NCBI GenBank assembly: GCA_016219005.1
Contig: JACRCN010000015.1
Location: 1 to 61,788 of the forward strand
DNA: 61,788 bases
Direction: 5' to 3'
Origin: Deltaproteobacteria bacterium
GTDB taxonomy: Bacteria; Desulfobacterota; Desulfobacteria; Desulfobacterales; SpSt-501
Positions within the stretch are counted from its first letter, which is position 1; every line of letters starts with the position of its first letter. The notes below the pieces were generated by a model that made no database searches, was not told where the DNA came from, and saw only the letters and a program-made list of their open reading frames with translations. Shown here piece by piece: positions 41,029-49,618 of this stretch. Made by a program: the position numbers and the translations under genes.

Positions 41029-42453
41029 TCAGGCCATTTTGAGGACCATCATGCCGGCATTGCCGCGCTGAACGAGCAGCGTGACCCCATCGCCGCCCTT
41101 GTGATTGGCGAGCAGCCGTTTCAGCTCGCCCGTGGAGGACACACTCTGCCGGTTGACTTCGAGAATCAGGTCGCCCTGCTGAACGCCGGCCTTGGCCGCC
41201 TTGCCGTCCGGCCGGACGCCGACCACGACCACGCCGTTTTCACGGCTGGTTTTCAGCCGCTGGGCCATCTCCGGGGTCAGGTCGGTCACTTGCAGCCCGT
41301 ACTCGCCCTCTTTCTCCACCTTGGGTTTGCCTGCATCGGCCACCGTTATGGGCCGCTTGGCCACCTTCAGGTCAACGGTCCTCTCCCGGCCGTCGCGGAC
41401 AACCGTGATTTTCGTGGTCTCGCCCACCTGCAGGGTGGCGGCCCTGGCGGTCAGCTCGCGGCTGCTCCTGACCTTCTCGCCGTTGACCGCGGTGATGATG
41501 TCCTTGGCCTTGATGCCGGCCTTCTCCGCCGGGTTGCCCGGCACCACGTCGGTCACCAGCACGCCTTCAGTGCCTTTCACGCCGTAGTATTCCGCCAGGT
41601 CGCCCTTGAGGTCCTGAATGCTCACCCCCAGCCAGCCGCGGGTAACCTCCCCGTTCTCCTTGAGCTGGGCGACGATTTTTGTGGCCATGTCGATCGGGAT
41701 GGCAAACCCGATGCCCTGGCCGTGGGCGATGATGGCCGTGTTAATGCCCACCACCTCACCGTTCAGATTGACCAGCGGCCCACCGCTGTTGCCCGGGTTG
41801 ATGGAGGCATCGGTCTGGATGAAGTCGTCGTAGGGGCCGGAGCCGATGGCGCGGCCCTTGGCGCTGACGATGCCCGCCGTGACGGTCTGCTCCAGGCCGA
41901 ATGGGCTGCCGACCGCCACCACCCACTCGCCCACCTTCAGGTCCGACGAGCGGCCCAGGCTCGCGACGGGCAAATCCGCCTTGGCGTCAATTTTGATCAG
42001 GGCCACGTCGGTCTGCGGGTCGCGGCCGATGACCTTGGCCTCGAACTCGCGCTCGTCCTTGAGCTTGACCTTGATCTTGTCGGCATCTTCCACCACGTGG
42101 TTATTGGTGATGATGTAGCCGTTCTTATCAATAATGAAACCGGTGCCGACGCCATCCTGCCGGCGCTCCTGGGGCGGCATCTGCTTGCCGAAGAAGTCCT
42201 TGAACCGTTCGTTCCCGCCAAAGGGGCCGTTTTCGAAGGGGTTGTCTTCGAACGGGCGCATACCGGCTTCGCCCCGCGTCGTCTTCTCCACATGGACCTT
42301 GACGACGGCGGGGCCGACCAGTTCGGCCAGCGCACTGAAATTGTCCGGTATCATCCGGGGCGCGTTCCTGGCCGCCTGCAGGCCGCTTGCGACCAGCAGT
42401 CCGACTACCAGCACCATTGCCATGACCCATGTAAACCTGAATTTCCGTTTCAT
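41029..42453 (-). CDS. degP: DegP/HtrA periplasmic serine protease
   Basis: A 474-residue Do-family protease and chaperone. An N-terminal signal peptide (about 1-28) exports it to the periplasm. The trypsin-like domain holds H119 (NNHVVEDA), D149 (DVALIKID) and S223 (GNSGGPL). Two PDZ domains follow at about 270-360 and 385-470. GGGAGG lies before the ATG. A hydrophilic Q-linker-like stretch ([16 protein letters not shown]) sits where HtrA proteins have the LA loop. Monocistronic by context. Confidence 0.95.
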   Translation of the reverse strand: MKRKFRFTWVMAMVLVVGLLVASGLQAARNAPRMIPDNFSALAELVGPAVVKVHVEKTTRGEAGMRPFEDNPFENGPFGGNERFKDFFGKQMPPQERRQDGVGTGFIIDKNGYIITNNHVVEDADKIKVKLKDEREFEAKVIGRDPQTDVALIKIDAKADLPVASLGRSSDLKVGEWVVAVGSPFGLEQTVTAGIVSAKGRAIGSGPYDDFIQTDASINPGNSGGPLVNLNGEVVGINTAIIAHGQGIGFAIPIDMATKIVAQLKENGEVTRGWLGVSIQDLKGDLAEYYGVKGTEGVLVTDVVPGNPAEKAGIKAKDIITAVNGEKVRSSRELTARAATLQVGETTKITVVRDGRERTVDLKVAKRPITVADAGKPKVEKEGEYGLQVTDLTPEMAQRLKTSRENGVVVVGVRPDGKAAKAGVQQGDLILEVNRQSVSSTGELKRLLANHKGGDGVTLLVQRGNAGMMVLKMA

Positions 42454-42920
42454 TGTTCGTTACCTCCCGGTTTGATGTCGGCCCATGCGGGCTCGATTGA
42501 TGGCCCAACACTAAACCGCCAAGTTCACGGCAAGATGACCCTGAGATGATCAAAAGGTCATCTTTATCCGGCGCGGTCTTTCATGCATGCAGCAGATCCC
42601 TGCGGCCTGAAAAGGGGAATTTTCCGCGGGGGCGAGCTATCCATATGACGCGTCGGGCCACATCCGGAAGATTGTGCGCGTGCCGAGCCGCTGGGCCTCA
42701 AAGCGATTATTTTTGGCTGGCTGAAGAAATGGGCAGGATTGAAACTAGGGGGTGGCCATGATTGTCACAGGGGCAAGCTTGCAGGTGAGGCAGCAGCCAG
42801 CATGAGCTGGAACCGGCTTCCGGTTGACAGGTCATGCCCGTCAGTTTTTCTGTGTTAGAAGTTTTCCGGAAAGTTCGGATTAATGGCGGCAATGTAAACC
42901 GGAGATAGCATTTGCACACA
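42454..42920. other. Intergenic region, no gene seen
   Basis: About 470 bases between degP and the terminator of the PEP-CTERM gene. No frame shows family resemblance and no RNA fold was recognised. The half next to degP should carry its promoter, but no clear consensus was found. Confidence 0.5.
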
Positions 42921-42959
42921 AAAAAATAATGGGTTGGGCCGAACGGCCCAACCCATTAT
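42921..42959 (-). terminator. Rho-independent terminator of the PEP-CTERM gene
   Basis: A perfect 15-base-pair stem (ATAATGGGTTGGGCC / GGCCCAACCCATTAT) with a four-base loop is followed on the minus strand by a run of U residues (A-run on the plus strand at about 42920-42926). It lies 17 bases beyond the stop of the PEP-CTERM gene. Confidence 0.93.
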
Positions 42960-42975
42960 CGAGCAGATTGCTGAA

Positions 42976-43401
42976 TTACTTTTTGAACTTACTTCTCCCG
43001 AAAGCGGCCAGTCCGGCTAAACCCATTCCCAGTAATATCAGCGTTGCCGGTTCAGGAACCGACGCGCCATTCTGAGCAGTATAGCCTTCTGATCCACCGT
43101 CGCCGGTGTGGTTAAAATCGGAATCGAAATTAAGATTCAGGCCACCATCATTTTGGTTCGAGCCTAAATCGGGATGGTTTGGAAAATTGTTGAAATAGTT
43201 TGGGTCAGGGTCACCAGGCTTCGGATCGACACCAAATTGATGAAAATCATAATTAAACAAGGACCCTGCATTAAGACTTGACGCACCCGACGATTTTTTA
43301 TGTCCTCCTCCTCCTCCTCCGAAAAATAAGAACGCATGCCCCATGTTAGCGACTCCAACGACCACCAAACTACAAACCAAGCCTAATAAAAACTTCCTCA
43401 T
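42976..43401 (-). CDS. PEP-CTERM sorting-domain protein
   Basis: A 141-residue secreted protein. The N-terminal signal peptide (about 1-23) is followed by a glycine-rich tract (FFGGGGGGHKK) and an Asn/Asp/Pro-rich low-complexity body. The C-terminus is a textbook PEP-CTERM tail: VPEPATLILLGMGLAGLAAF followed by GRSKFKK. Such tails are cut by an exosortase (EpsH/XrtA) and the proteins are thought to be released or anchored with exopolysaccharide. No exosortase is in the window. AAGGAGGT lies before the start, a sigma-54 promoter lies upstream and a strong terminator downstream, so it is a well-isolated single-gene unit. Confidence 0.93.
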   Translation of the reverse strand: MRKFLLGLVCSLVVVGVANMGHAFLFFGGGGGGHKKSSGASSLNAGSLFNYDFHQFGVDPKPGDPDPNYFNNFPNHPDLGSNQNDGGLNLNFDSDFNHTGDGGSEGYTAQNGASVPEPATLILLGMGLAGLAAFGRSKFKK

Positions 43402-43469
43402 TCGCCAAGACCTCCTTTTATTAAATGGATTTTTGAAAACGAGGGTTCACCCTCTTTAAAGCACTATAT

Positions 43470-43485
43470 AGCAATTAGCATTCCA
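43470..43485 (-). promoter_or_regulatory. Sigma-54 promoter of the PEP-CTERM gene
   Basis: On the minus strand the sequence reads TGGAATGCTAATTGCT, aligning with TGGCACG-N4-TTGCW: the invariant GG (-24) and GC (-12) are correctly spaced. It lies about 70 bases before the ATG at 43401. A small hairpin GAGGG-TTCA-CCCTC (43441-43454) falls in the leader. PEP-CTERM genes are known to be controlled by sigma-54 with the PrsK/PrsR system. Confidence 0.7.
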
Positions 43486-43710
43486 GAACTCATAATATTT
43501 TTAAATAAATGTAAAATCAAATAGTTATAATTTTTTAGCGGTGGGATAGCAATACTCTCTTGGGGGGATAGACACTTAGAGGTGGGTAAAATATTTCTCA
43601 AAAAAAAGCAAAATGGTTCAGATCCTGATTCACAGAATCATCCCCTCTCTGCCTTGCTGACCAAGTGCAGGATTGCCGAACGGTTTACGGCTTCCTCGGC
43701 CGAGAGTAGA

Positions 43711-44289
43711 TCACGTGCGGCTGTCGGGCGCATGCGCTTTTCGTGTCAGCCCGAAATCGTAGACCCCCGGGGAAGATCCCTCGATCAGGGTTGCGCCGAC
43801 CGTTTTCGCATAATACTCCGCCGGGCCTACTCCGCCGATGATGGCGTAGGCGTAGCCGTCATCCCGCATCGCGTGCAGGCACGACAGCAGCAGCGCCAAC
43901 CCAACGCCCTTGCCTCTCGCATTTTCAGCCACACCGGTCGGGCCGAAAAAATTCTTGCGGGTGCAGTCGTAGCAGGCAAACCCGATCAGTGTGTCTTTTT
44001 CAACTGCGATGTAGCAGGTGGGTGGGTTTGCGGCGAAGGCTGTTTCAGATTCCAGCGCCCAGGAGCTGCTGAAGGTGCGGTCCACCCAATCCAACAGAAT
44101 GGATTTCTCCCATGGGTTCGGGCGGCGGGCCTCGATGCCGATTCCCTTGGTTCCGCAAAGCGGTTCATAGAGATCGGGCAGGTCATAGAGTTTGACAAGC
44201 ATGTCCGGCATGAAACGGTGCTCCCAAATCCTGATGAACGAATGCTGCAAGGCATTGATGAGCGCGTGGGGCCATCGATCGGGTTCCAT
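43711..44289 (-). CDS. GNAT-family N-acetyltransferase
   Basis: A 192-residue acetyltransferase. The acetyl-CoA pyrophosphate loop is in VAENARGKGVGLALLL (the R/Q-x-x-G-x-G/A motif), preceded by strand IGFACYDCTRKNFFGPTG and followed by YAIIGGVGPAEYYAKTVGA. The substrate may be a protein lysine or a small amine. It lies at the downstream end of a minus-strand group including two deacetylase types, which makes protein acetylation attractive but unproven. The start MEPDRWPHALI has only a weak ribosome site. Confidence 0.82.
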   Translation of the reverse strand: MEPDRWPHALINALQHSFIRIWEHRFMPDMLVKLYDLPDLYEPLCGTKGIGIEARRPNPWEKSILLDWVDRTFSSSWALESETAFAANPPTCYIAVEKDTLIGFACYDCTRKNFFGPTGVAENARGKGVGLALLLSCLHAMRDDGYAYAIIGGVGPAEYYAKTVGATLIEGSSPGVYDFGLTRKAHAPDSRT

Positions 44290-44349
44290 GAACCTTTCGC
44301 CGGCGACCGGTTTTCAATAAGACAACCAAAATGCAATGATGTCAAGATG

Positions 44350-45894
44350 TCAAGATGTTGGGACGGAGGGAAAACGGCCGACATCGGTGTGGGGTATGAA
44401 CTTGGCGGCGCTGAAGCGGTTCATGAATTCCTGGTTGACGTTGAGTTCGAGGTAGGTGGTGCGGTCGCGGATGCGGTCGATCTCGTCGACGGCATTCTCG
44501 GAGGTCAGGGCCAAGGCGGCCCCCTGCAGGGAGCTGTTCCCGATGGGCACGTAGCGCTCAAGCGGCAAATCCGGCAGCATGCCGATGGCGATGGCCGAGC
44601 GCGGGTTGATGAAGCAGCCGAAGGTGCCGCCCACGTAGAAGGCGCCCAGTTCGTCGAGATTCAGACCCACGGTCATGGCGACCGTTTCGAGGATGGTGTA
44701 CATCGCGGCCTTGGAGCGGATCAGGCTGTCCAAGTCCGCCTGGTGGATGGTGAGAGCCTTGCCGGTGGCGGACTGCTCGGCCGGGACCACGACCAGGTGC
44801 CGCAGGCCCTCGACAACGCGCAGGCGGTCGCCGCAGGCGGCAGGAACCAGCTTGCCGCGGATGTCGATCATGCCTGCCAGGAAAAGCTGGGCCGCCAGGT
44901 CGATCACCCCGGAGCCGCAGATTCCGATGGGAGACATCTCCCCGATGGTGTGGATATCGAACCTGCGGCTGGCCGGGTCGATCGCCACCCGGTCGATGAC
45001 TCCGGGCCCTGCCAGCATGCCCATCCGGGTCACCCCGCCTTCGAGCGCCGGGCCGGCCGCACCGGCGCAGCCGATGAGCCAGTCCTGATTGCCCAGCACC
45101 ACCTCGGCATTGGTGCCGACATCCACCAGGAGAGCCGGCTCCTTTCGGCGGTGCAGGCCTGAGAAAAGGATTCCGGCAATGAGGTCGCCGCCGAAGTAGC
45201 TCCCGATGTTGGGAAAGACCAGCACCCGTGCAAAGGGGCTCACCTGGATTCCGAGGTCGGACGCCTTGAGCACGCCCGGCCGGTTGACCACGGGAATGTA
45301 GGGCTCCCTAATGATCCAGCGCGGTTCCAAACTCAGGAAGAGGTGGGTCATGGCGGTGTTGCCGGCGAGCGACACGGCGCAGATGTCGCGCGCCTCGATT
45401 CCGGTCGTCCGGCAGATCTCGCCGACGGCCGTGTTGAGGCCGCCGATGATGAGGTGATTCAGCTCCTGGAGGCCGCCGGGGGAGTCGGCATGGTGGATGC
45501 GGGCGAGCACATCCGGGCCGATGCCGAGCTGGGGGTTGTCGAAGGCGTGTTCGCCGAGCACGCGGCAAGAGGTCAAATCGAGCAGCTGGAGCGCCACGCG
45601 GGTCGTGCCCAGATCCACGGCGATTCCCGCCGCGGGCCGTGGTGCGTCGCAAGCGTCGATGCCGGTCAGGACCCAGCGGCGCCGGTCGCGGAACACGCTG
45701 CAGCGGATGCGGTAGTCGGTCTTGCGCAGCAGCAGCGGCAGATGCTTGAGGAGATCGAGGTCGACGTCGACCGCTTCGGCCCCCAGCTCTTTTTTCAGGG
45801 CCGCCAGCAGGCGGTCCATGTCGGCGGTGTTGTCCTTGAGGGTCGGCGGCGGTAGGGCGACGCACCGGATCCAGGGGGAGGGCGAGGGACTCAC
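44350..45894 (-). CDS. RACo-like corrinoid-reactivation ATPase lacking the ferredoxin domain
   Basis: A 514-residue protein of the DUF4445/ASKHA family, related to RACo, which uses ATP to reduce inactive Co(II) corrinoid proteins. It begins directly with the linker (VALPPPTLKDNTADMDRL) and middle domain, then ASKHA motifs: AVDLGTTRVALQLLD (phosphate 1), LLVDVGTNAEVVLG (phosphate 2) and FYVGGTFGCFINPRSAI. The 2Fe-2S domain that normally starts RACo (about 90 residues) is absent. The GTG at 45894 overlaps the stop of the sirtuin gene (GTGA). Client protein unknown; a corrinoid methyltransferase elsewhere in the genome is likely. Confidence 0.85.
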   Translation of the reverse strand: MSPSPSPWIRCVALPPPTLKDNTADMDRLLAALKKELGAEAVDVDLDLLKHLPLLLRKTDYRIRCSVFRDRRRWVLTGIDACDAPRPAAGIAVDLGTTRVALQLLDLTSCRVLGEHAFDNPQLGIGPDVLARIHHADSPGGLQELNHLIIGGLNTAVGEICRTTGIEARDICAVSLAGNTAMTHLFLSLEPRWIIREPYIPVVNRPGVLKASDLGIQVSPFARVLVFPNIGSYFGGDLIAGILFSGLHRRKEPALLVDVGTNAEVVLGNQDWLIGCAGAAGPALEGGVTRMGMLAGPGVIDRVAIDPASRRFDIHTIGEMSPIGICGSGVIDLAAQLFLAGMIDIRGKLVPAACGDRLRVVEGLRHLVVVPAEQSATGKALTIHQADLDSLIRSKAAMYTILETVAMTVGLNLDELGAFYVGGTFGCFINPRSAIAIGMLPDLPLERYVPIGNSSLQGAALALTSENAVDEIDRIRDRTTYLELNVNQEFMNRFSAAKFIPHTDVGRFPSVPTS

Positions 45895-46637
45895 CGTTGT
45901 GCTTCCAGCCCGGAGATGATTCGGTTCATGATCGCACCGGCGTCGCCCAGGATCAGGAAATCGCAGACCACCCCGGTCAAGGGCGTGGGCTCGGGGTTGA
46001 TCTCGATGACCACGGCGCCGGCTTGCTTGGCGAGGATCGGCATCGAGGCGGCCGGCTGGACCACGGCCGAGGTGCCGACTACGAGCATGACATCGCAGCG
46101 CGCCGTGACCTCCTGGGACCGCCACAGGGCCACCGGCGGGATCATCTCCCCGAAGAAAACCGCATCGGGCCGTAAAATGCCGCTGCAGCCGCAACGCGGT
46201 GGGAGCACCGAGGCGTCGACCTTGCGCGTCTCGATGCGCCGGTCGCACTTCATGCAGCGCTGCCAGGCAAACGTGCCGTGAAATTCGATCACATCCGTGT
46301 TGCCGGCCATCTGGTGCAGCCCGTCGATGTTCTGGGTGATCACCGTTTTGAGGATACCCAATTTCTCCAGCCGGGCCAGACCCTTGTGGCCGTCGTTGGG
46401 AGCGGCCCGGTCGATGATATCCTTCAGGTCCTTGACGAGGATCTTCCAGACCCGGGCCGGGTCCCTGATCAAGGCATCGATATGCGCGATCTCCATGGGG
46501 TCGAACTTCTCCCAGAGACCGCCTTTGCCCCGGAAGGGCGGGATCCCGCTCTCGATGGAGATGCCGGCCCCGGTCAGGGCAACGGCATTCTGGGCGGCCG
46601 CCAGGTGCTTCACCGCGCGTTGAATAAGATGGTCCAT
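45891..46637 (-). CDS. cobB: Sir2-family NAD-dependent protein deacylase
   Basis: A 248-residue sirtuin that removes acetyl or other acyl groups from lysine, using NAD. GAGIS (23-27) binds NAD and TQNIDGLH leads to catalytic H120 in EFHGTF. Four zinc cysteines are C128, C131, C149 and C151, with a compact CGC in the second pair. VVGTSAVVQPAAS is the nucleotide-binding C-terminal motif. The start at 46637 gives MDHLIQRAV; a longer frame from 46673 is possible. Its stop overlaps the RACo-like start by four bases, so the two are coupled. Confidence 0.93.
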   Translation of the reverse strand: MDHLIQRAVKHLAAAQNAVALTGAGISIESGIPPFRGKGGLWEKFDPMEIAHIDALIRDPARVWKILVKDLKDIIDRAAPNDGHKGLARLEKLGILKTVITQNIDGLHQMAGNTDVIEFHGTFAWQRCMKCDRRIETRKVDASVLPPRCGCSGILRPDAVFFGEMIPPVALWRSQEVTARCDVMLVVGTSAVVQPAASMPILAKQAGAVVIEINPEPTPLTGVVCDFLILGDAGAIMNRIISGLEAQR

Positions 46638-46761
46638 TGTGAGTCTGTGGCGTCCTGAGTCTATTGAGACCATTGCGTCTGTGGCGTCCTCGGCGTCGTT
46701 CCTACGGGTCTTATGCCCTCATCGGCTTCGGCCGGGGCCGCGAAAAAGAGGAAGTTCGATC

Positions 46762-46800
46762 CCTCTTTCTGCCGGCGGCCGTAAAAAAAACGGCCCGCCG
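46762..46800 (-). terminator. Possible terminator behind the CBS-domain gene
   Basis: On the minus strand a GC-rich palindrome (CCGCC-ATC-GGCGG, then GGCCG) runs into eight T residues (A-run at 46783-46790). CGGCGGCCGT and ACGGCCCGCCG can also pair around that A-run. The stem order is not ideal, so the call is modest. Confidence 0.35.
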
Positions 46801-46877
46801 ATGGCGGCGCGGGAATCCCACCGACCTTACGATGCGGTAGATCGACAAGTCGGTGCGGGGGCAATGCATTGCGGCGG

Positions 46878-47579
46878 TCAGGACTTCGGCTTTCCCGGAG
46901 GCCGTTCCTCTTCCGGCAGCTGGTCGATATACCATTGCATCGGATCCAGCAGCTCGTAACCCATGGCCTGCAGCTTCTTTTTCACCTGGGCCACGTTTTG
47001 CGTGAGCAGGTACGGGAACACGGCGCGCTTGTTTTCGTCCCAGTAGCGTGCCACCAGGACGCTGCCGAAGGAGACACCCATCTCGGTGATGGCATCGACG
47101 ATCCGCTTGAGCTGCCCGACCTTTTCCTCGACCAGGATGCAGAGCAGTGTTCCGGGCTGGCCGATGCCGAGCACGTTGATGAAGGCCCGCAGCAGATCCC
47201 TCACGGAGATAATCCCCTGCAGCCGCCCCTCGTCGTCCACCACTGGCAGCGCGCCCACTCTGGCATTCTGGATCACCATGAGCGCATCCTGGATCGTGTA
47301 GGCCGGGGGAATGGAGATGACCTTTTGGGTCATGATGTCCTTGACCCGGAGGTTCTTCAGGCTTTCCTTTTCCGCCGCGGTAATGCCTTCCTTGAAGAAG
47401 CGGTAAGGCAAGGCGCTGCGGAGATCCCGGTCGGTGACGATGCCGACGAGCGTGTTGTCTGCGACGACCACCGGCAGGTGGCGGATACGGTTGGTGGCCA
47501 TCAACTCCTGGGCTTCGAAGATCGTGGTGTCCGGATTAACGGTGATGACCTTGCGGGTCATCGATCTGCTGACAAACAT
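46878..47579 (-). CDS. Paired CBS-domain protein (AcuB-like)
   Basis: A 233-residue cytoplasmic protein with two CBS domains (about 1-60, VSRSMTRKVITVNPDTTIFEA; and 80-140, VKDIMTQKVISIPPAYTI). A C-terminal ACT-like region (about 150-225, LVEEKVGQLKRIVDAITEMG) follows. That order matches AcuB of acetoin-utilisation loci. CBS pairs usually sense adenine nucleotides. An AcuC-like deacetylase is encoded 36 bases upstream on the same strand, as in acuABC. GGGGGAA precedes the ATG. It may tune the neighbouring deacetylase in response to energy state. Confidence 0.88.
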   Translation of the reverse strand: MFVSRSMTRKVITVNPDTTIFEAQELMATNRIRHLPVVVADNTLVGIVTDRDLRSALPYRFFKEGITAAEKESLKNLRVKDIMTQKVISIPPAYTIQDALMVIQNARVGALPVVDDEGRLQGIISVRDLLRAFINVLGIGQPGTLLCILVEEKVGQLKRIVDAITEMGVSFGSVLVARYWDENKRAVFPYLLTQNVAQVKKKLQAMGYELLDPMQWYIDQLPEEERPPGKPKS

Positions 47580-47615
47580 AGTTCCCCCTTGGTAATTCGG
47601 TAAATGTTGACCGCT

Positions 47616-48566
47616 TCAGCCGTTCAGTAAGATCTCCACGTGATTGCGGGCCAGCTCCGGCAGCCGCCGCAGGGAATATCCCCCCTCGAGCACGGAGATG
47701 AGACGGCCTTCGGTATAGGTGTTGGCCATCTCGACCAATTTATGCATGATCCAGGAGTAGCATTCCGTTGACAGCTTGATGTCCGACATGTCGTCGTCGC
47801 GGTGGGCGTCGAAGCCAGCGGAGACGAGGATGAATTCAGGCTTGAACCCTTCAAAGGCCGGGAACAGGTCCCGTTCGACCAGCCGTTTCCAGTCCTCGTC
47901 CCCCAGCCCCGGCAGCACCGGCGAGTTTTTGGTGAACCCGTAACCGGCGCCCCGGCCGTATTCGAATTCGCGTCCCGAGCCCGGGTATGCGAAGGTCGGG
48001 TGCTGATGGATGGAGTAATAGTAGATGCCCGCGTCTTCCTCAAATATATGCTGGGTGCCATTGCCGTGATGGACGTCGTAGTCCACGATGCCGATCCGAC
48101 GCAGGCCCCATTCCTGCTGCAGATAGCGCGCAGCGACGGCGACGTTGTTGAAGTAGCAAAAGCCCATCGCCTGGTTGGCCTCCGCGTGGTGACCGGGTGG
48201 CCTGACGGCGCAGAAGGCGTTGTCCAGCTCGCCCGCCATGAGCCGCCGGGCGGTCTCCAGGATCCCGCCCACGGCCAGCCGGGCGACCTCGAAGGTGTCG
48301 GCGCACATCTGGTTGTCGGGAGATTCGAACATCTGCTTGTTGGCCCGGCAGGCGGCCTCGAAACGCTTGACGTAGTCGGCGGCGTGGACGGCGAGGATCC
48401 ACTTCATGTCCGCGGGGCTGGCCGTGATGCGGATAAGCTTGTCCAGCAGACCGCTTTCTTCGATGCCCTGGAAGACGGCGGTGAGCCTTTCCGGAACTTC
48501 GGGGTGATAGGGGCCGGTCTTGTGGAGCAGGAAGCGGTCATCGTACAGAAAACCTGTGCGTTTCAT
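47616..48566 (-). CDS. acuC: AcuC-like zinc-dependent (histone-type) deacetylase
   Basis: A 316-residue member of the HDAC/AcuC/AphA family. Active-site features are the tandem histidines H126-H127 in RPPGHHAE, the zinc ligands D164 and H166 in VDYDVHHGNG, and the later aspartate in SAGFDAHRDD. It may deacetylate lysines, for example of acetyl-CoA synthetase as in Bacillus, or small acetylated amines. It is the first gene of a same-strand run with the CBS-domain protein and the sirtuin. CGAGAGGA precedes the ATG. Confidence 0.92.
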   Translation of the reverse strand: MKRTGFLYDDRFLLHKTGPYHPEVPERLTAVFQGIEESGLLDKLIRITASPADMKWILAVHAADYVKRFEAACRANKQMFESPDNQMCADTFEVARLAVGGILETARRLMAGELDNAFCAVRPPGHHAEANQAMGFCYFNNVAVAARYLQQEWGLRRIGIVDYDVHHGNGTQHIFEEDAGIYYYSIHQHPTFAYPGSGREFEYGRGAGYGFTKNSPVLPGLGDEDWKRLVERDLFPAFEGFKPEFILVSAGFDAHRDDDMSDIKLSTECYSWIMHKLVEMANTYTEGRLISVLEGGYSLRRLPELARNHVEILLNG

Positions 48567-48641
48567 CGGCTTGCGTCCTCTCGAAAGGCGTGTCCTCCGA
48601 GCGCCGAAACGGCGCGCCGCCGCTCCACCCGCTGCCGCTGA

Positions 48642-49391
48642 TCAATGAACGATTTTGTCGAAGATCTCAAACGCGGCCTTGACGCAGGGACTGCTCAGCG
48701 GCATCTGGATGGTCGGACGGCCTTGGTAGTCGAATTCGTAGACCGTGCGGTCATAGGGCACGGTCCCGGCAAGCTCCACGCCGGCGTCCCGGATCATCTG
48801 GAGCGTCTCTGCGGAAGGCGGCTCCTTGACCTGGTTGATGATGATGTAACTCCGGCCGACCCCGATGTTGAGCTCCCGGGCCAACTCGTTGATCCGCAGG
48901 GCCGCCTGAAGCCCTCGCCGAGACGAATCCGACACCAGCAACAGGGCGTTCACATTCTTGGTGGTGAGCCGGCTGATGTGCTCCATCCCGGCCTCGTTGT
49001 CCATGACGATGTAGGGATAATTGTTGACCAGTTTTTCCAGGAAACCGGTCAGAAGCGAGTTCGCGGCGCAGTAGCAGCCGGCGCCTTCCGGGCGGCCCAT
49101 GACAATGAGGTCGAAGCCGTCGGATTCGACCACCGACTGCTCGAGCTTCATGGACATGAACACATCTTTGGTCATGCCGTTCGGCACGTCCCCCTTGCGC
49201 ATGTCCTCGCGGGCGTTGCCAAGAGTGTCGCCCAGGGGCACCCCCAGCACCTCGTTCAGGTTGGAGTTGCAGTCGGCATCCACCGCCAGAATCGGCGTTT
49301 TACCGTGTGTCAGCAGATAGTTGATCATCAGCCCGGCCAGGGTGGTCTTCCCGGTGCCGCCCTTGCCGGCCATTGCAATCGAAAATGCCAT
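48642..49391 (-). CDS. cooC: CooC-type carbon monoxide dehydrogenase maturation ATPase
   Basis: A 249-residue MinD/CooC-family P-loop ATPase that helps insert nickel into CO dehydrogenase or acetyl-CoA synthase. The deviant Walker A is GKGGTGKTT (residues 10-17 region). LAVDADCNSNLNEVLG follows, and the metal-binding C106-Y-C108 in GAGCYCAAN is the CooC hallmark. The start MAFSIAMAGKG at 49391 is canonical; an in-frame ATG at 49487 would add 32 unlikely residues. No CODH gene is in the window, so its client must be encoded elsewhere. This supports a Wood-Ljungdahl-type anaerobe. Confidence 0.9.
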   Translation of the reverse strand: MAFSIAMAGKGGTGKTTLAGLMINYLLTHGKTPILAVDADCNSNLNEVLGVPLGDTLGNAREDMRKGDVPNGMTKDVFMSMKLEQSVVESDGFDLIVMGRPEGAGCYCAANSLLTGFLEKLVNNYPYIVMDNEAGMEHISRLTTKNVNALLLVSDSSRRGLQAALRINELARELNIGVGRSYIIINQVKEPPSAETLQMIRDAGVELAGTVPYDRTVYEFDYQGRPTIQMPLSSPCVKAAFEIFDKIVH

Positions 49392-49618
49392 AGATTCGTT
49401 CAGCCCTTTCAGATTTTTAGGAACCCGCCGCGCGCCTGCGCCGCGGATACTCTGGAGTGTTAAACCCATTAAGCCAAGTCGGTCCAACAGTCAAGCAAAT
49501 TGGCTTCGGCGCAGCATTCGGCGGGCAAACTCCTTGAATTGGTTCTGGCCTTATGTTAATCGCAGATGGGAAGCGGGCATGACGTTCGTCCAACAACTCG
49601 ACTGCGGGGAGGCAATCA

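Noticed and set aside
43530-43590. Possible second sigma-54 site near the GGTGGGATAGCAAT stretch
   Set aside because: A GC element occurs, but no GG lies at the required distance upstream.
46643-46690. Direct repeat GTCTGTGGCGTCCT, two copies upstream of the sirtuin gene
   Set aside because: Only two short copies with no further structure; too little to call a regulatory site or an array.
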